64,000 nucleotides of DNA from Thauera sp. 2A1. Lineage in GTDB: Bacteria > Pseudomonadota > Gammaproteobacteria > Burkholderiales > Rhodocyclaceae. Within the stretch, counting starts at the first letter, position 1; every line of letters begins with the position of its first letter. The DNA lies in assembly GCF_009469595.2 (NCBI RefSeq), contig NZ_SSXV01000024.1, positions 18,189 to 82,188 on the forward strand, written 5' to 3'. The notes beneath the pieces were generated by a model that saw only the letters and a list, made by a program, of their open reading frames with translations, did not search any database and was not told the origin of the DNA. The translations under genes and the position numbers were made by a program. This document shows, piece after piece, positions 34,915 to 43,507 of this stretch.

Positions 34915-36039
34915 TCAAAGAACTGTTATGCGCTCGGACCCACAAAAAACAGAATACAAAAGAATGACAAGCCTCCTCCATGTATCGGCAACGTTATCCG
35001 CACAGCGTTCGGTAACCGAGAAGAAGTCTGAACGCCTGACAGCTCGAGCGAGGATTTGGTCCGACAGTGGGGGCACTACATATGATGAACAGTCGCGCTT
35101 CTTTGCGCATTGTGCCCCGGATGTACAAGTTCGCTTCCCGCATATCTCGGTCCAGAATATTGATTCAGCTGAATTCTGACTGAGTTCGAAGCATCTGACA
35201 CCAGACTTAATTGGCACAAACTTCCAGTGGGATGATGTTGAGAACTGCTTTTCAATCTGCTCGAACCTTTGGGCCTGTACTGGGTCCATTTCTTTAGCGA
35301 TTGACCGAATCTCCGCGCGAGGAATACAGTTCTCTATTGTGCGAACATCAAGAACGTGAGCCTCAAGTAGCGGCGATACAGGCTTAGCCTCCGCTTCTTT
35401 AACTAAGGCTAGCGCGGTTCCACCATGGGCAGATCCCGGGTAGCGGCAATCGCTGTCGGCGATCGCTGCTCCCAGACGGTCAGACCGCGCCTTGTGGTAT
35501 GCAAAAAGGCCAGACAGGGTATGCCCGCCGCCAGGCGCGATGTCGTATCGCAGCGGAACAGCCTTTAGCCAAGCGAGATCCGGGAGGACTTTGGCATTAG
35601 CAATGGATTGCGCCAGCTTCACATAGCACAAGCCATCATTCAAATTCTCCACCATGAGTATCGGTGCGCTTAATAAAGAGCTATGCTGTTCAACTGACTT
35701 TGCCGGCAAGATAATTTCCTCTCGGCCGTTTTCAATTACGCGAGACGGAAGTGAAGATTCGCAGGCGGCTATTAACCGTATCGCACGCGTTGAGAATTTA
35801 TTTACTACCCCCAATTGGGGCAAGCGTTCCTCAGCGCGAGCTAATATTGACGCTGATCTAGTGTCAAGACTCTTGTGAAACGCACGAAGGCGCCGGTATA
35901 CGTTTCGCTCCGCGAAGAGTATATGATTTCCTTCCCTGACTTGCTGTGCGCATATCGTCAACGCAGTCAAGACGGCGCTGGAACTCGGTTTAATTGACTC
36001 TAATTCGGACGCGAGCGACTCATCCAAGATGATCAACAT
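34915..36039 (-). CDS. TOPRIM-like protein, partner of the adjacent ATPase (candidate defence effector)
   Basis: A 374-residue protein I do not recognise by name. Visible features: LMVENLNDGLCYVKLA with E131 and D135, IADSDCRYPG with D195-x-D197, then VLDVRTIENCIP. This Glu ... Asp-x-Asp ... R-x-I-E-N order is that of TOPRIM nucleases, including effectors paired with ABC-type ATPases in defence systems such as PARIS and OLD/Gabija. A Cys-rich segment near the C-terminus (CGKRTCTSGAQCAKKRDC) could bind zinc. Its ATG lies in the stop codon of the ATPase gene (TGATG overlap). Base composition is clearly AT-richer than the flanks, a sign of transfer. Confidence 0.7.
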   Translation of the reverse strand: MLIILDESLASELESIKPSSSAVLTALTICAQQVREGNHILFAERNVYRRLRAFHKSLDTRSASILARAEERLPQLGVVNKFSTRAIRLIAACESSLPSRVIENGREEIILPAKSVEQHSSLLSAPILMVENLNDGLCYVKLAQSIANAKVLPDLAWLKAVPLRYDIAPGGGHTLSGLFAYHKARSDRLGAAIADSDCRYPGSAHGGTALALVKEAEAKPVSPLLEAHVLDVRTIENCIPRAEIRSIAKEMDPVQAQRFEQIEKQFSTSSHWKFVPIKSGVRCFELSQNSAESIFWTEICGKRTCTSGAQCAKKRDCSSYVVPPLSDQILARAVRRSDFFSVTERCADNVADTWRRLVILLYSVFCGSERITVL

Positions 36040-37583
36040 CAATAATCTGCCTCAAAAAATCCGTAGGGCCAGTTCGAAATAAACCCCTCGTTGTCGAAAC
36101 TTCCTGTCTCTACAGATGTGGGCAAGGCAAAGCCTGGCTTGTCGAAAAGAACCACTGCAATGGCATCTGGGTCCATCTTGGACTCGCTGACTCGTCGCCC
36201 CAAGCGATTGATGATTTGCTCGCTGTGCGTTTCGATGATAAGGCGTAGATCTATGCCGTTCTCGCGCGCGAGCTTAACCGATTGGCAAAAGAGGTCGGCC
36301 AAGACTGCTTGCAGCCTTGGATGCAAATGTAATTCAGGCTGCTCAATTGCGACAAGCACAGTAGTCGTCGAAAGTGCTCTATGAACTCCACCGCGCGCGT
36401 TCAGCAGTGTCCAGATTTGCATCAGAACCGGGATCATCTGGGAGAACCCAAAGCCGGTATCCGCCAAATTGAACGAGCTGACTCCGGATTGCTCACTTGG
36501 GTCACGCACGACCATTGAAATGTGACCGGACGTCGCAACGGTGTCCACCACGTAACCAAAATGCTCGCTCATCCACGCCATAAATCGCTGCTTGTCTGCA
36601 GGGGACAAGTTGTGAAGAAACATTGCGACGTTTTGACCTTGTGGATCGATCTCGCCAAGAGCCAACCCTTGCCTTCGATAATAGCGTTCAGCAGATGCCC
36701 GAATTGGAGTAATGTAACGAACTTGGGAACATTGGCTGCTAAAAAAATTCCCTGCGATCTGGATTAACTCTGGAATACGGGTGCCAATGATCCAATCGCG
36801 AAGAGTCTTGAATAATGGGCTTTCGGTATTCCAATTTTGGGTTGTGCGTTGCCAGATGGAATCCGCACCTGGAGGATGCGTGACGTAATTTAAAACGTTA
36901 TCGAGAGGGGCTTGCATTAGGCTACGCGCCAAGTAAGCAACACGATCCGACTGCGATTTTCCGTGGGTGTTGGCGCGTGTAAATGCGAATATATACCGCG
37001 AAAATGGATCTAATTGAGCAGGACCATCATCTCGAAAAATCAGGTTTGGGAAGCAAGCTGACCAATTTGAAACAACTAGCTTTCCCTGCACCATGTCAGA
37101 GTAATCAACGTTATTGATTAGCAGCTTAGTGACCGATGTGTCGTTTATGTGCAGCAGTACTTCGTGCTGCAGGAAAGTGAGTTTGAATTCGTGCTGCTTC
37201 GTGCCGCCCTGAGGTTTTAGGTATCGTACCGATACGGTCACAGGCGTCGACTCTTTCACCGCAGACGCTCTGTATGTGACTAACCCTCGTCTTCGATTTT
37301 CAATTGAAGACTTGTCAACGTTAAAAGTAACGTCAAAACCCAGCGCCTCCGGTACACCGATTTGCGATGCCGCCTCCTCAGCGCTACCGAAATCTACAAA
37401 ACGACCAAACCAGAGTAGCGGCTCTCTGGCCAATACTTCCGCGGTTTGCTTGAGCAGAGGAAAAAAGCGAAGAAAAGTGCTCTTACCAGAGCTATTTTGG
37501 CCAACGAGGACTGTAATCGGAGCAATGCGAACTGGACCACTATCTACAAGGCTACGAATATTTACGAGTCGAATGCAATCCAT
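36039..37583 (-). CDS. OLD-like ABC ATPase with DUF3696-type C-terminus
   Basis: A 514-residue ATPase. Walker A is VLVGQNSSGKST at residues 25-36; a signature-like segment ADTGFGFSQMIPVL, Walker B VAIEQPELHLHPR and a switch IETHSEQIINRLGRRV follow. The end (ISNWPYGFFEADY) is like the 'WP-GFF' end of DUF3696 ATPases. The central part is a long insertion, not recognised. Together with the co-translated TOPRIM-like gene it forms a two-gene ATPase-nuclease module; the AT-rich composition marks it as foreign to the catabolic cluster. Anti-phage activity is inferred from architecture. Confidence 0.82.
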   Translation of the reverse strand: MDCIRLVNIRSLVDSGPVRIAPITVLVGQNSSGKSTFLRFFPLLKQTAEVLAREPLLWFGRFVDFGSAEEAASQIGVPEALGFDVTFNVDKSSIENRRRGLVTYRASAVKESTPVTVSVRYLKPQGGTKQHEFKLTFLQHEVLLHINDTSVTKLLINNVDYSDMVQGKLVVSNWSACFPNLIFRDDGPAQLDPFSRYIFAFTRANTHGKSQSDRVAYLARSLMQAPLDNVLNYVTHPPGADSIWQRTTQNWNTESPLFKTLRDWIIGTRIPELIQIAGNFFSSQCSQVRYITPIRASAERYYRRQGLALGEIDPQGQNVAMFLHNLSPADKQRFMAWMSEHFGYVVDTVATSGHISMVVRDPSEQSGVSSFNLADTGFGFSQMIPVLMQIWTLLNARGGVHRALSTTTVLVAIEQPELHLHPRLQAVLADLFCQSVKLARENGIDLRLIIETHSEQIINRLGRRVSESKMDPDAIAVVLFDKPGFALPTSVETGSFDNEGFISNWPYGFFEADY

Positions 37584-37955
37584 GACTTTCCAATGCCCCT
37601 GTCCGGATGAGGATACTGGCTAAATTATCTCAGGGGGATATTGTAGTCGGCCAAAGACGATCCAGCACGAAGAATTCAGGGCCACGGGGAAATGCAGCAC
37701 CGCGTTGGTTGGCAGGACCGGTTGAGAAGCCACGTCGGTACGAGGGGTAGTCGAAGGTCAGTTGTTCGACACATTGCTGACGTAGCATCACGCGACGTCG
37801 GACGTCGGCATTGGCCGAACGACGGTCAGTGCGCAGGGAACATCACAACTGAGTGATGAATGGTCGCACAAAGTGCACTTTGGATACCGCAGCCGACGTC
37901 ACCGACCTAACCCGGCTCTGCCATAGCCACCGCAGCGCGCCTACCTAGCCGACTT
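37584..37955. other. intergenic stretch upstream of the ATPase module, no gene seen
   Basis: About 370 bp between the ATPase start and the end of the hemerythrin gene. I find no convincing reading frame, tRNA or operator dyad. The promoter of the ATPase module must lie in the part next to 37583. The composition shifts back to high GC towards the hemerythrin gene, so the right border of the foreign island is probably within this stretch. Confidence 0.5.
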
Positions 37956-38390
37956 TCAGGTCGTCACCGCGCGCTTCAGGACCAGCGGCACGCCCCCCGT
38001 ACTGCGCTTGACCATCCATTGCGCCAGCGCCGAATCCATGTAGGTCGCATGGCCCGGGAACCACTCCTCGAGCGCGACCGCGAGGCGGCGCCCGACCTCG
38101 ATGTTGCCCGCCGCGACCATCTGCTGCACTTCGCGCACCGACGCCATGACCTTCTCGTGTTCCTCGATGTGGCAGTCCCGCGCCGGGAAGTTTCCCGCGG
38201 ACATCCAGGCGGCTTCCTCCGCGAAGTGGTGCTCGGCGTGGGCGGCGAAACGGTCGAGCAGCGCCGGGAAGACTTCGTCTCCGACGACCTGCATGGCGTG
38301 CACGAGCTCGACGAACTCGTGGTGGATGTCGTCCATCGGCCCATAGCCGAGGAGGAATTCGTCGCTCCAGGGGGTCGCCTGCTCGCTCAT
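37956..38390 (-). CDS. bacteriohemerythrin-like protein
   Basis: A 144-residue hemerythrin. Iron ligands are visible as histidines and acids in MDDIHHEFVELVH, AHAEHHFAEEAAWM, DCHIEEHEKVM and FPGHATYMD. Length and order fit single-domain bacteriohemerythrins that bind O2 (or NO). The gene follows folE by 13 bp and is probably co-transcribed. A link to supplying or buffering O2 for oxygenases is possible but not shown by the sequence. Confidence 0.9.
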   Translation of the reverse strand: MSEQATPWSDEFLLGYGPMDDIHHEFVELVHAMQVVGDEVFPALLDRFAAHAEHHFAEEAAWMSAGNFPARDCHIEEHEKVMASVREVQQMVAAGNIEVGRRLAVALEEWFPGHATYMDSALAQWMVKRSTGGVPLVLKRAVTT

Positions 38391-38403
38391 TTCCGGTCTC
38401 CGT

Positions 38404-39042
38404 TCAGGTATTCGGCAGGCCGCGCGGGCCGCCCATGCCGATCATCGCGAGGAATTCGCGGCGCGTCGAGGCGTCTTCGCGAAACGCGCCGACCATCCGG
38501 CTGGTGACGAGGCCTGCGCCGGGCTTGTGCACCCCGCGCGTGGTCATGCACTGGTGGGACGCCTCGATGACAACCGCGACGCCCTTGGGTTGCAGCACGG
38601 AGTGCAGCGTGTCGGCGATCTGCACCGTCATTTTTTCCTGGATCTGCAGGCGTTTTGCGTAGATCTCGACCAGCCGCGCGAGCTTGGAGATGCCGACCAC
38701 GCGGTGGTTCGGGAGGTAACCGATGTGCGCCTTGCCGATGATCGGCGCCATGTGGTGCTCGCAGTGGCTTTCGAAGCGGATGTCGTTCATGACGATCATC
38801 TCGTCGTAGCCCTCGACCTCGGAGAAGGTGCGAGCCAGGATTTCGGCCGGGTCCTGCGAATAGCCGGCGAAGAATTCTTCGTAGGCGCGCACGACGCGCG
38901 AGGGCGTATCGACGAGCCCCTCGCGGCCCGGTTCGTCGCCGGCCCAGCGGATAAGGGTGCGTACGGCGTCTTCCGCCGCCTCGCGCGATACGCCACCGCG
39001 CAGGTCCGCGTCACCGGCGTCGTCGGTTTGCCCTTCTTTCAT
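38404..39042 (-). CDS. folE: GTP cyclohydrolase I
   Basis: A 212-residue FolE of normal length. Zinc ligands C94 and H97 lie in FESHCEHHMAPIIG and C165 in ASHQCMTTRGV; these motifs are unchanged. It converts GTP to 7,8-dihydroneopterin triphosphate, the first step of folate and pterin synthesis. The placement beside a hemerythrin inside a catabolic region, not with folate genes, suggests a second copy or a special use, for example supplying a pterin cofactor. No pterin-dependent hydroxylase is seen in the window. Confidence 0.95.
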   Translation of the reverse strand: MKEGQTDDAGDADLRGGVSREAAEDAVRTLIRWAGDEPGREGLVDTPSRVVRAYEEFFAGYSQDPAEILARTFSEVEGYDEMIVMNDIRFESHCEHHMAPIIGKAHIGYLPNHRVVGISKLARLVEIYAKRLQIQEKMTVQIADTLHSVLQPKGVAVVIEASHQCMTTRGVHKPGAGLVTSRMVGAFREDASTRREFLAMIGMGGPRGLPNT

Positions 39043-39211
39043 GCTGCGTTCTCCCGTTTGTCCTGCGGCGTGCGGGGGCGCCCGTGACGCAGGGCGTCCC
39101 CACAGAAGAAAGAGCGGGACCGTGTTGCCGAGGTCCCGTAAACCGGCAGCGCACCGCGCACCGTCGGAGGAGAAGACATAATCTGCGTCACGCCCGCGCG
39201 GTCTGGTCTGC

Positions 39212-40336
39212 TCAGAGCGAGCGGGCGATGATTTCCTTCATGATCTCGGACGTGCCACCGTAGATACGCGCGACGCGTGCATCGACCCAAGCACGGCTGA
39301 TCTTGTACTCGCTCATGAAGCCGTAGCCGCCGTGCAGCTGCAGAAGTTCGTCGAGCACCTTGCCCTGCATCTCGGAACCGACCAGCTTGCACATCGCGCC
39401 GACCTCGGGCGAGAGTTCGCCGCGCATGGCCTTGCCCAGGCAGTCGTCCACAAACACGCGCAGCATGGTTGCCTGCGCCTTGCATTCGGCGAGCTTGAAC
39501 TTGGTGTTCTGGAAATCGAAGACCGTCTTGCCGAACACCTTGCGCTCGCGCACGTACTCGAGCGTGTCGTCGATCAGCGCCTCGATGGAGGCGGCAGCGC
39601 GAATGCCGATGATGGTGCGTTCCCACGCGAGCTGGTGCGTGAGATAGCCGAAGCCCTTGTTCTCGTCGCCGAGGCGATTCTCGACCGGGACACGGACGTC
39701 GTCGAAGAAGAGTTCCGAGGTGTCCTGGCCCTTCAGTCCGATCTTTTCAAGCAGCCGGCCTTTGGAGAATCCGGGGCGATCGGCCTCGACGCAGATCAGC
39801 GTGAGCTCCTTCGCATTGGGGTCGAGCTTGGTCGCGGTGACCATCAGGTCCGCGTTGCCACCGTTGGTGATGAAGGTCTTCTGGCCGTTGATGACGTATT
39901 CGTCGCCATCGCGCCGTGCGCTGGTGCGCATCGAGCGCAGGTCGGAACCGATGCCGGGCTCGCTCATCGCGATGACGCCGATGATCTCGCCCGCAACCAT
40001 CCGCGGCAGCCACTTCTTCTTCTGCGCCTCGCTGCCGTAGGCAACGATGTAAGGGGCGACGATCTCGGAGTGGGTCGTGAAGCCGATCGCGGTCGCATTG
40101 ACCCGCGCCAGCTCCTCGATCATCACCGCCGAGTGGCCGAAATCGCCACCCGCACCGCCGTATTCCTCCGGCACCGTCGAGCACAGCAGGCCGACCTCGC
40201 CCGCCTTGCGCCAGACCGACTTCGGCACGATCCCGACCGCCTCCCACTCGTGCAGGTGGGGGACGATCTCGTTCTCGATGAAGCGCCGCGCCATCTCGCG
40301 GAACATTTCATGATCTTCACGGAATACGGTCCGCAT
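39212..40336 (-). CDS. acyl-CoA dehydrogenase
   Basis: A 374-residue acyl-CoA dehydrogenase. FAD and substrate motifs include GVIAMSEPGIGSDLRS, FITNGGNADLMVT, and the C-terminal LLQLHGGYGFMSEY and RIYGGTSEIMKEIIARSL. The last motif has Gly where medium-chain enzymes carry the catalytic Glu, so the base sits elsewhere, as in the isovaleryl/long-chain subgroup. The start MRTVFREDHEMF is the first Met of the family domain and has an AGGAACAAGG leader. It ends the leftward unit beginning with the amidohydrolase at 44815. Confidence 0.92.
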   Translation of the reverse strand: MRTVFREDHEMFREMARRFIENEIVPHLHEWEAVGIVPKSVWRKAGEVGLLCSTVPEEYGGAGGDFGHSAVMIEELARVNATAIGFTTHSEIVAPYIVAYGSEAQKKKWLPRMVAGEIIGVIAMSEPGIGSDLRSMRTSARRDGDEYVINGQKTFITNGGNADLMVTATKLDPNAKELTLICVEADRPGFSKGRLLEKIGLKGQDTSELFFDDVRVPVENRLGDENKGFGYLTHQLAWERTIIGIRAAASIEALIDDTLEYVRERKVFGKTVFDFQNTKFKLAECKAQATMLRVFVDDCLGKAMRGELSPEVGAMCKLVGSEMQGKVLDELLQLHGGYGFMSEYKISRAWVDARVARIYGGTSEIMKEIIARSL

Positions 40337-40373
40337 CCTTGTTCCTCCGCCTGTTCTCGTGCAGTTTCCCGGC

Positions 40374-41174
40374 TCAGCGGCCGGTGAATTTCGGTTCGCG
40401 CTTCTCGACGAAGGCTGCGACCGCTTCCATGTGATCTTCGGTGTGATGGGCAAGCGCCTGGTAGGCCGCCGACATCTCCAGCAGCGAATCGAGACGCATG
40501 TGCTGGCCTTCCCGCAACAGGCGCTTGGTAAGGCGCAGGCCGTGGGCCGGATTAGCCGCCATGCGCCGGGCAATGCCCAGCGCCGCGGTCTCGAGTTCGG
40601 CAGCAGGTACCACCTCGGTCACGAGGCCCCACGCGAGCGCGGTCTGGGCGCCGATCATGTCGCCGGTGAGCGCCATCAGGCTGGCCCTGGGCATACCGAC
40701 GATGCGCGGCAGCAGCCACGCACCGCCATCACCCGGCACGATGCCGAGCTTCACGAAGCTTTCCGCAAACTTCGCGGTGTCGGCGGCGATGCGCACATCG
40801 CACATGCACGCCAAATCCAGGCCAGCGCCGATCGCCGGTCCGTTCATCGCCGCGATGACGGGCACGTCCAGGTCGTAAAGGCACAGCGGGATGCGCTGGA
40901 TGCCATTGCGGTAGGTCTCGCGCACCTCATAGGGCGACCCCGCGAAGATGCCGCCGCGTTCGCGCATGTCCTTGACGTTGCCGCCGGCACAGAAAGCCGG
41001 TCCGTTGCCGGTGAGTACGATGACCTTGATCGAGCGGTCCGTACGGACGTTGGCGCACAGGTCGACGAACTCCTGCATCTGTGACGGGTCGGAGAGCGCG
41101 TTGCGCGTCTCCGGGCTATCCATGCGGACGGTGAGGATGGCGTCCTCGCGTTCGAGGATCAGAAAGGGTTTCAT
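40374..41174 (-). CDS. enoyl-CoA hydratase/isomerase
   Basis: A 266-residue crotonase-fold enzyme. The oxyanion-hole residues lie in GPAFCAGGNVKDM and AMNGPAIGAGLDLACMCD; the acid residue region reads FAESFVKLGIVPGDGGAWLLPR. It hydrates an enoyl-CoA to a 3-hydroxyacyl-CoA or isomerises it. Its ATG overlaps the stop of the upstream acyl-CoA dehydrogenase (ATGA), fitting consecutive beta-oxidation steps. Confidence 0.92.
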   Translation of the reverse strand: MKPFLILEREDAILTVRMDSPETRNALSDPSQMQEFVDLCANVRTDRSIKVIVLTGNGPAFCAGGNVKDMRERGGIFAGSPYEVRETYRNGIQRIPLCLYDLDVPVIAAMNGPAIGAGLDLACMCDVRIAADTAKFAESFVKLGIVPGDGGAWLLPRIVGMPRASLMALTGDMIGAQTALAWGLVTEVVPAAELETAALGIARRMAANPAHGLRLTKRLLREGQHMRLDSLLEMSAAYQALAHHTEDHMEAVAAFVEKREPKFTGR

Positions 41175-42226
41175 GCTGCAGTCTCCTCGTATGCGGCGAG
41201 CACGCCGGCGGTAACCGATGGCCACAATGCCTGGGAGCCGGCGCCGCAGAGCGCGCGACCGAGCTGCTGCGACCAGTCGGTGAGCGAGCCGAACTCGCTG
41301 CGCCACGACCACAGCCTGCGGGTCGTCAGGTGCAGGGCGTGTTCGTGGGTGAAGCCGATCGCGCCATGCACGGCGTGGGCGACACCCGCCCCGATCCCCG
41401 CGGCCTCGGAGGCGCAGATCTTGGCCGCCATCACCGGCAGGCGTGCGAGCCGATCGTCCGACTCGGCGAAGGCCGCTTCGGCGGACATCACGGAGGCCGC
41501 CGCATGTTCGGCGAGGACTGCAATCTGGTGCTGGATCGCCTGGAAACTGCCGATCGGCTTGCCGAACTGCACGCGCTCACCGGCATACGTGGTGGCCATC
41601 GCCAACACGGTTTCGAGCGCGCCCGCAATCTGCGCGGCACGCATCATTGCACCGCCAAGCTTGAGCACGTCGGCCGACAGTGCCGTCGGCAAAGCCGCGC
41701 TTGCGAGCGGCACCACCGCTTCGAATTTGAGCGTGTCGCGCGGTTCGGCGGCCGTATTCACGGTACGCACCACCGTCGCCGCCTCGGTCGGCAGGAGCAC
41801 CACCGCCGGCGCCGCGCCCGCTGCGACGGCCACCACGTGGCGGACGTGGCGCCCCCATGGCACATCGACAGCGGCCCCGGTCACACGGCCGTTTTCCAGG
41901 CGCAGTGTGCCGCGCGCGGCAACACTCAGCGTTCCCGACACGGCGGCCAGTCCGCTCGCACCCAGCAACCAATTGGCGAGCATCGCTTCGGGCAGCGGCA
42001 GCGGGAGGTTGAAGCGGCCGGCCAGACGCAGCACACCACATACATCCGCCCACGTGGCACCTGCACCGCCGAGCGACTCCGGCACCAGTGCCAGCGTGAA
42101 TCCGGATGCTTCGACAGCCGTCCACAGCTCCGTCGGCCATTCGCCGCCCTCGCAAGCCAACACCGCGTCGGCGGTGACGAGGTCCGAGAACAGGCGCTCG
42201 ACAGAGGAATCGAATAGGTCTCTCAT
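41171..42226 (-). CDS. acyl-CoA dehydrogenase family protein, divergent short partner subunit
   Basis: A 351-residue divergent acyl-CoA dehydrogenase. Recognisable parts are VPESLGGAGATWADVCGVLRLAGRF, then AGALETVLAMATTYAGERVQFGKPIGSFQAIQHQIA and HAVHGAIGFTHEHALHLTTRRLW. The beta-barrel middle domain is short and poorly conserved. Such proteins pair with a second dehydrogenase as alpha2beta2 heterotetramers in steroid side-chain degradation (ChsE1-ChsE2/FadE28-FadE29). The next upstream gene, two bases away, is a normal acyl-CoA dehydrogenase, which fits that arrangement. Confidence 0.85.
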   Translation of the reverse strand: MRDLFDSSVERLFSDLVTADAVLACEGGEWPTELWTAVEASGFTLALVPESLGGAGATWADVCGVLRLAGRFNLPLPLPEAMLANWLLGASGLAAVSGTLSVAARGTLRLENGRVTGAAVDVPWGRHVRHVVAVAAGAAPAVVLLPTEAATVVRTVNTAAEPRDTLKFEAVVPLASAALPTALSADVLKLGGAMMRAAQIAGALETVLAMATTYAGERVQFGKPIGSFQAIQHQIAVLAEHAAASVMSAEAAFAESDDRLARLPVMAAKICASEAAGIGAGVAHAVHGAIGFTHEHALHLTTRRLWSWRSEFGSLTDWSQQLGRALCGAGSQALWPSVTAGVLAAYEETAA

Positions 42227-42228
42227 GA

Positions 42229-43374
42229 TCAACGCAGCCCCAATCCGCGCGCGATGATGCCGCGGAGAATCTCCCGCGTGCCGCCGCGCAGTGAAAACGA
42301 TGGCGCCATCTGGGTCAGATAGGCCAGCACCTGGGCGTGGTCGCTGCCGCCCTGAACGGTTGGCGGAAGCTCGCACAACAGCTGCGCGACTTCCGGAATC
42401 TCTTGCTCGAAAACCGCACCGAGATCCTTCACGACCGAGGCCTCCCACGCCGGGTTGTTGCCCGCCGCGAGTTGGGCCGTCACCGCCAACGACATGTTGC
42501 GCAGCGTCACCAGTCGCGCGGCGAAGCGGCCGATCTCCTTGGCCTGCAGGGCATCAGGACTACGGCCCACCGCGTCGATGAGCGTGTGGAGCAGCGCGAT
42601 CGAGCTGAGGAAGCGCTCGGGACCGCTGCGTTCGAAGGCGAGTTCGGCGGTGACCTGCCCCCAGCCCTGCCCTTCGGTACCGATGATGGCGTCGGCATCG
42701 AGTACGAGTTCGTCGAAGAAGACCTCGTTGAAATGCTCGGCGCCCGTCAGGTCCTTGATCGGCCGGATGGTGATGCCCGGCAGACTGAGGTCGATGATGA
42801 ACTGCGAGAGTCCTTCCTGGCGCTTGCTGTTCTCGCCGGTGCGTACCAACGCGATCATGTAGTGCGAGCGGTGGGCGTTGGTGGTCCACACCTTCTGCCC
42901 ATTCACCACCCACTTGTCCCCTTCACGGCGTGCGCGCGTCTTGATCGAAGCGAGGTCGGAGCCCGAATTGGGCTCGCTCATGCCGATGCAGAAAAACTGT
43001 TCTCCGCGGCAGATCGCCGGCAGGTGGCGTTCTTTCTGCGCATCGGTGCCGTAGTGCAGGATCTGCGGGCCGCTCTGGCGATCGGCGAACCAGTGCGCGG
43101 ACACCGGCGCGCCGGCGGCGAGCAGCTCCTCGATCACGACGTAGCGCGCGAAGGGACTCGCCTCGCCGCCACCATAGCGCTTGGGCAGAGCCATGCCGAC
43201 CCAGCCCTTCGCTCCCAGGCGACGGCTGAATTCGGCGTCGAACCCCATCCAGGAATCCGCCCGGCGGACCGCCGGGTAGTCCTTCAGGGCTTCGGCGAGG
43301 AAGGCACGCACTTCCGCACGAAGTGCTTCGGCCTCCGGTGGAATGCGACTGTACTTGAACTGGTCTATGGACAT
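42229..43374 (-). CDS. acyl-CoA dehydrogenase, likely partner of the next gene
   Basis: A 381-residue acyl-CoA dehydrogenase. FAD/substrate motifs are FFCIGMSEPNSGSDLASIKTRA split around the Ser, VWTTNAHRSHYMI, and the end FSLRGGTREILRGIIARGLGLR. The gene lies two bases before the divergent dehydrogenase gene, so the two products probably form one enzyme. ETF encoded at 28317-30007 is the likely electron acceptor. The substrate is probably a CoA ester with a bulky ring system, by analogy to the ChsE-type pair. Confidence 0.9.
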   Translation of the reverse strand: MSIDQFKYSRIPPEAEALRAEVRAFLAEALKDYPAVRRADSWMGFDAEFSRRLGAKGWVGMALPKRYGGGEASPFARYVVIEELLAAGAPVSAHWFADRQSGPQILHYGTDAQKERHLPAICRGEQFFCIGMSEPNSGSDLASIKTRARREGDKWVVNGQKVWTTNAHRSHYMIALVRTGENSKRQEGLSQFIIDLSLPGITIRPIKDLTGAEHFNEVFFDELVLDADAIIGTEGQGWGQVTAELAFERSGPERFLSSIALLHTLIDAVGRSPDALQAKEIGRFAARLVTLRNMSLAVTAQLAAGNNPAWEASVVKDLGAVFEQEIPEVAQLLCELPPTVQGGSDHAQVLAYLTQMAPSFSLRGGTREILRGIIARGLGLR

Positions 43375-43507
43375 GGCGCGTTCGATAGTGGGCCGTCGGC
43401 TTGAGCAACGGCGTGGATGACCCGGGTCACGTCGCCCGCGAACGGCACGGACGACCGTCGGCCGGCGGACACGCCCCGCGTGCCCGCCAACCGCACTGCA
43501 GCCGGAC

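Noticed and set aside
34837..35179. Small plus-strand frames at the left edge of the AT-rich island
   Set aside because: They overlap the C-terminal coding part of the TOPRIM-like gene on the other strand or lack ribosome sites and motifs.
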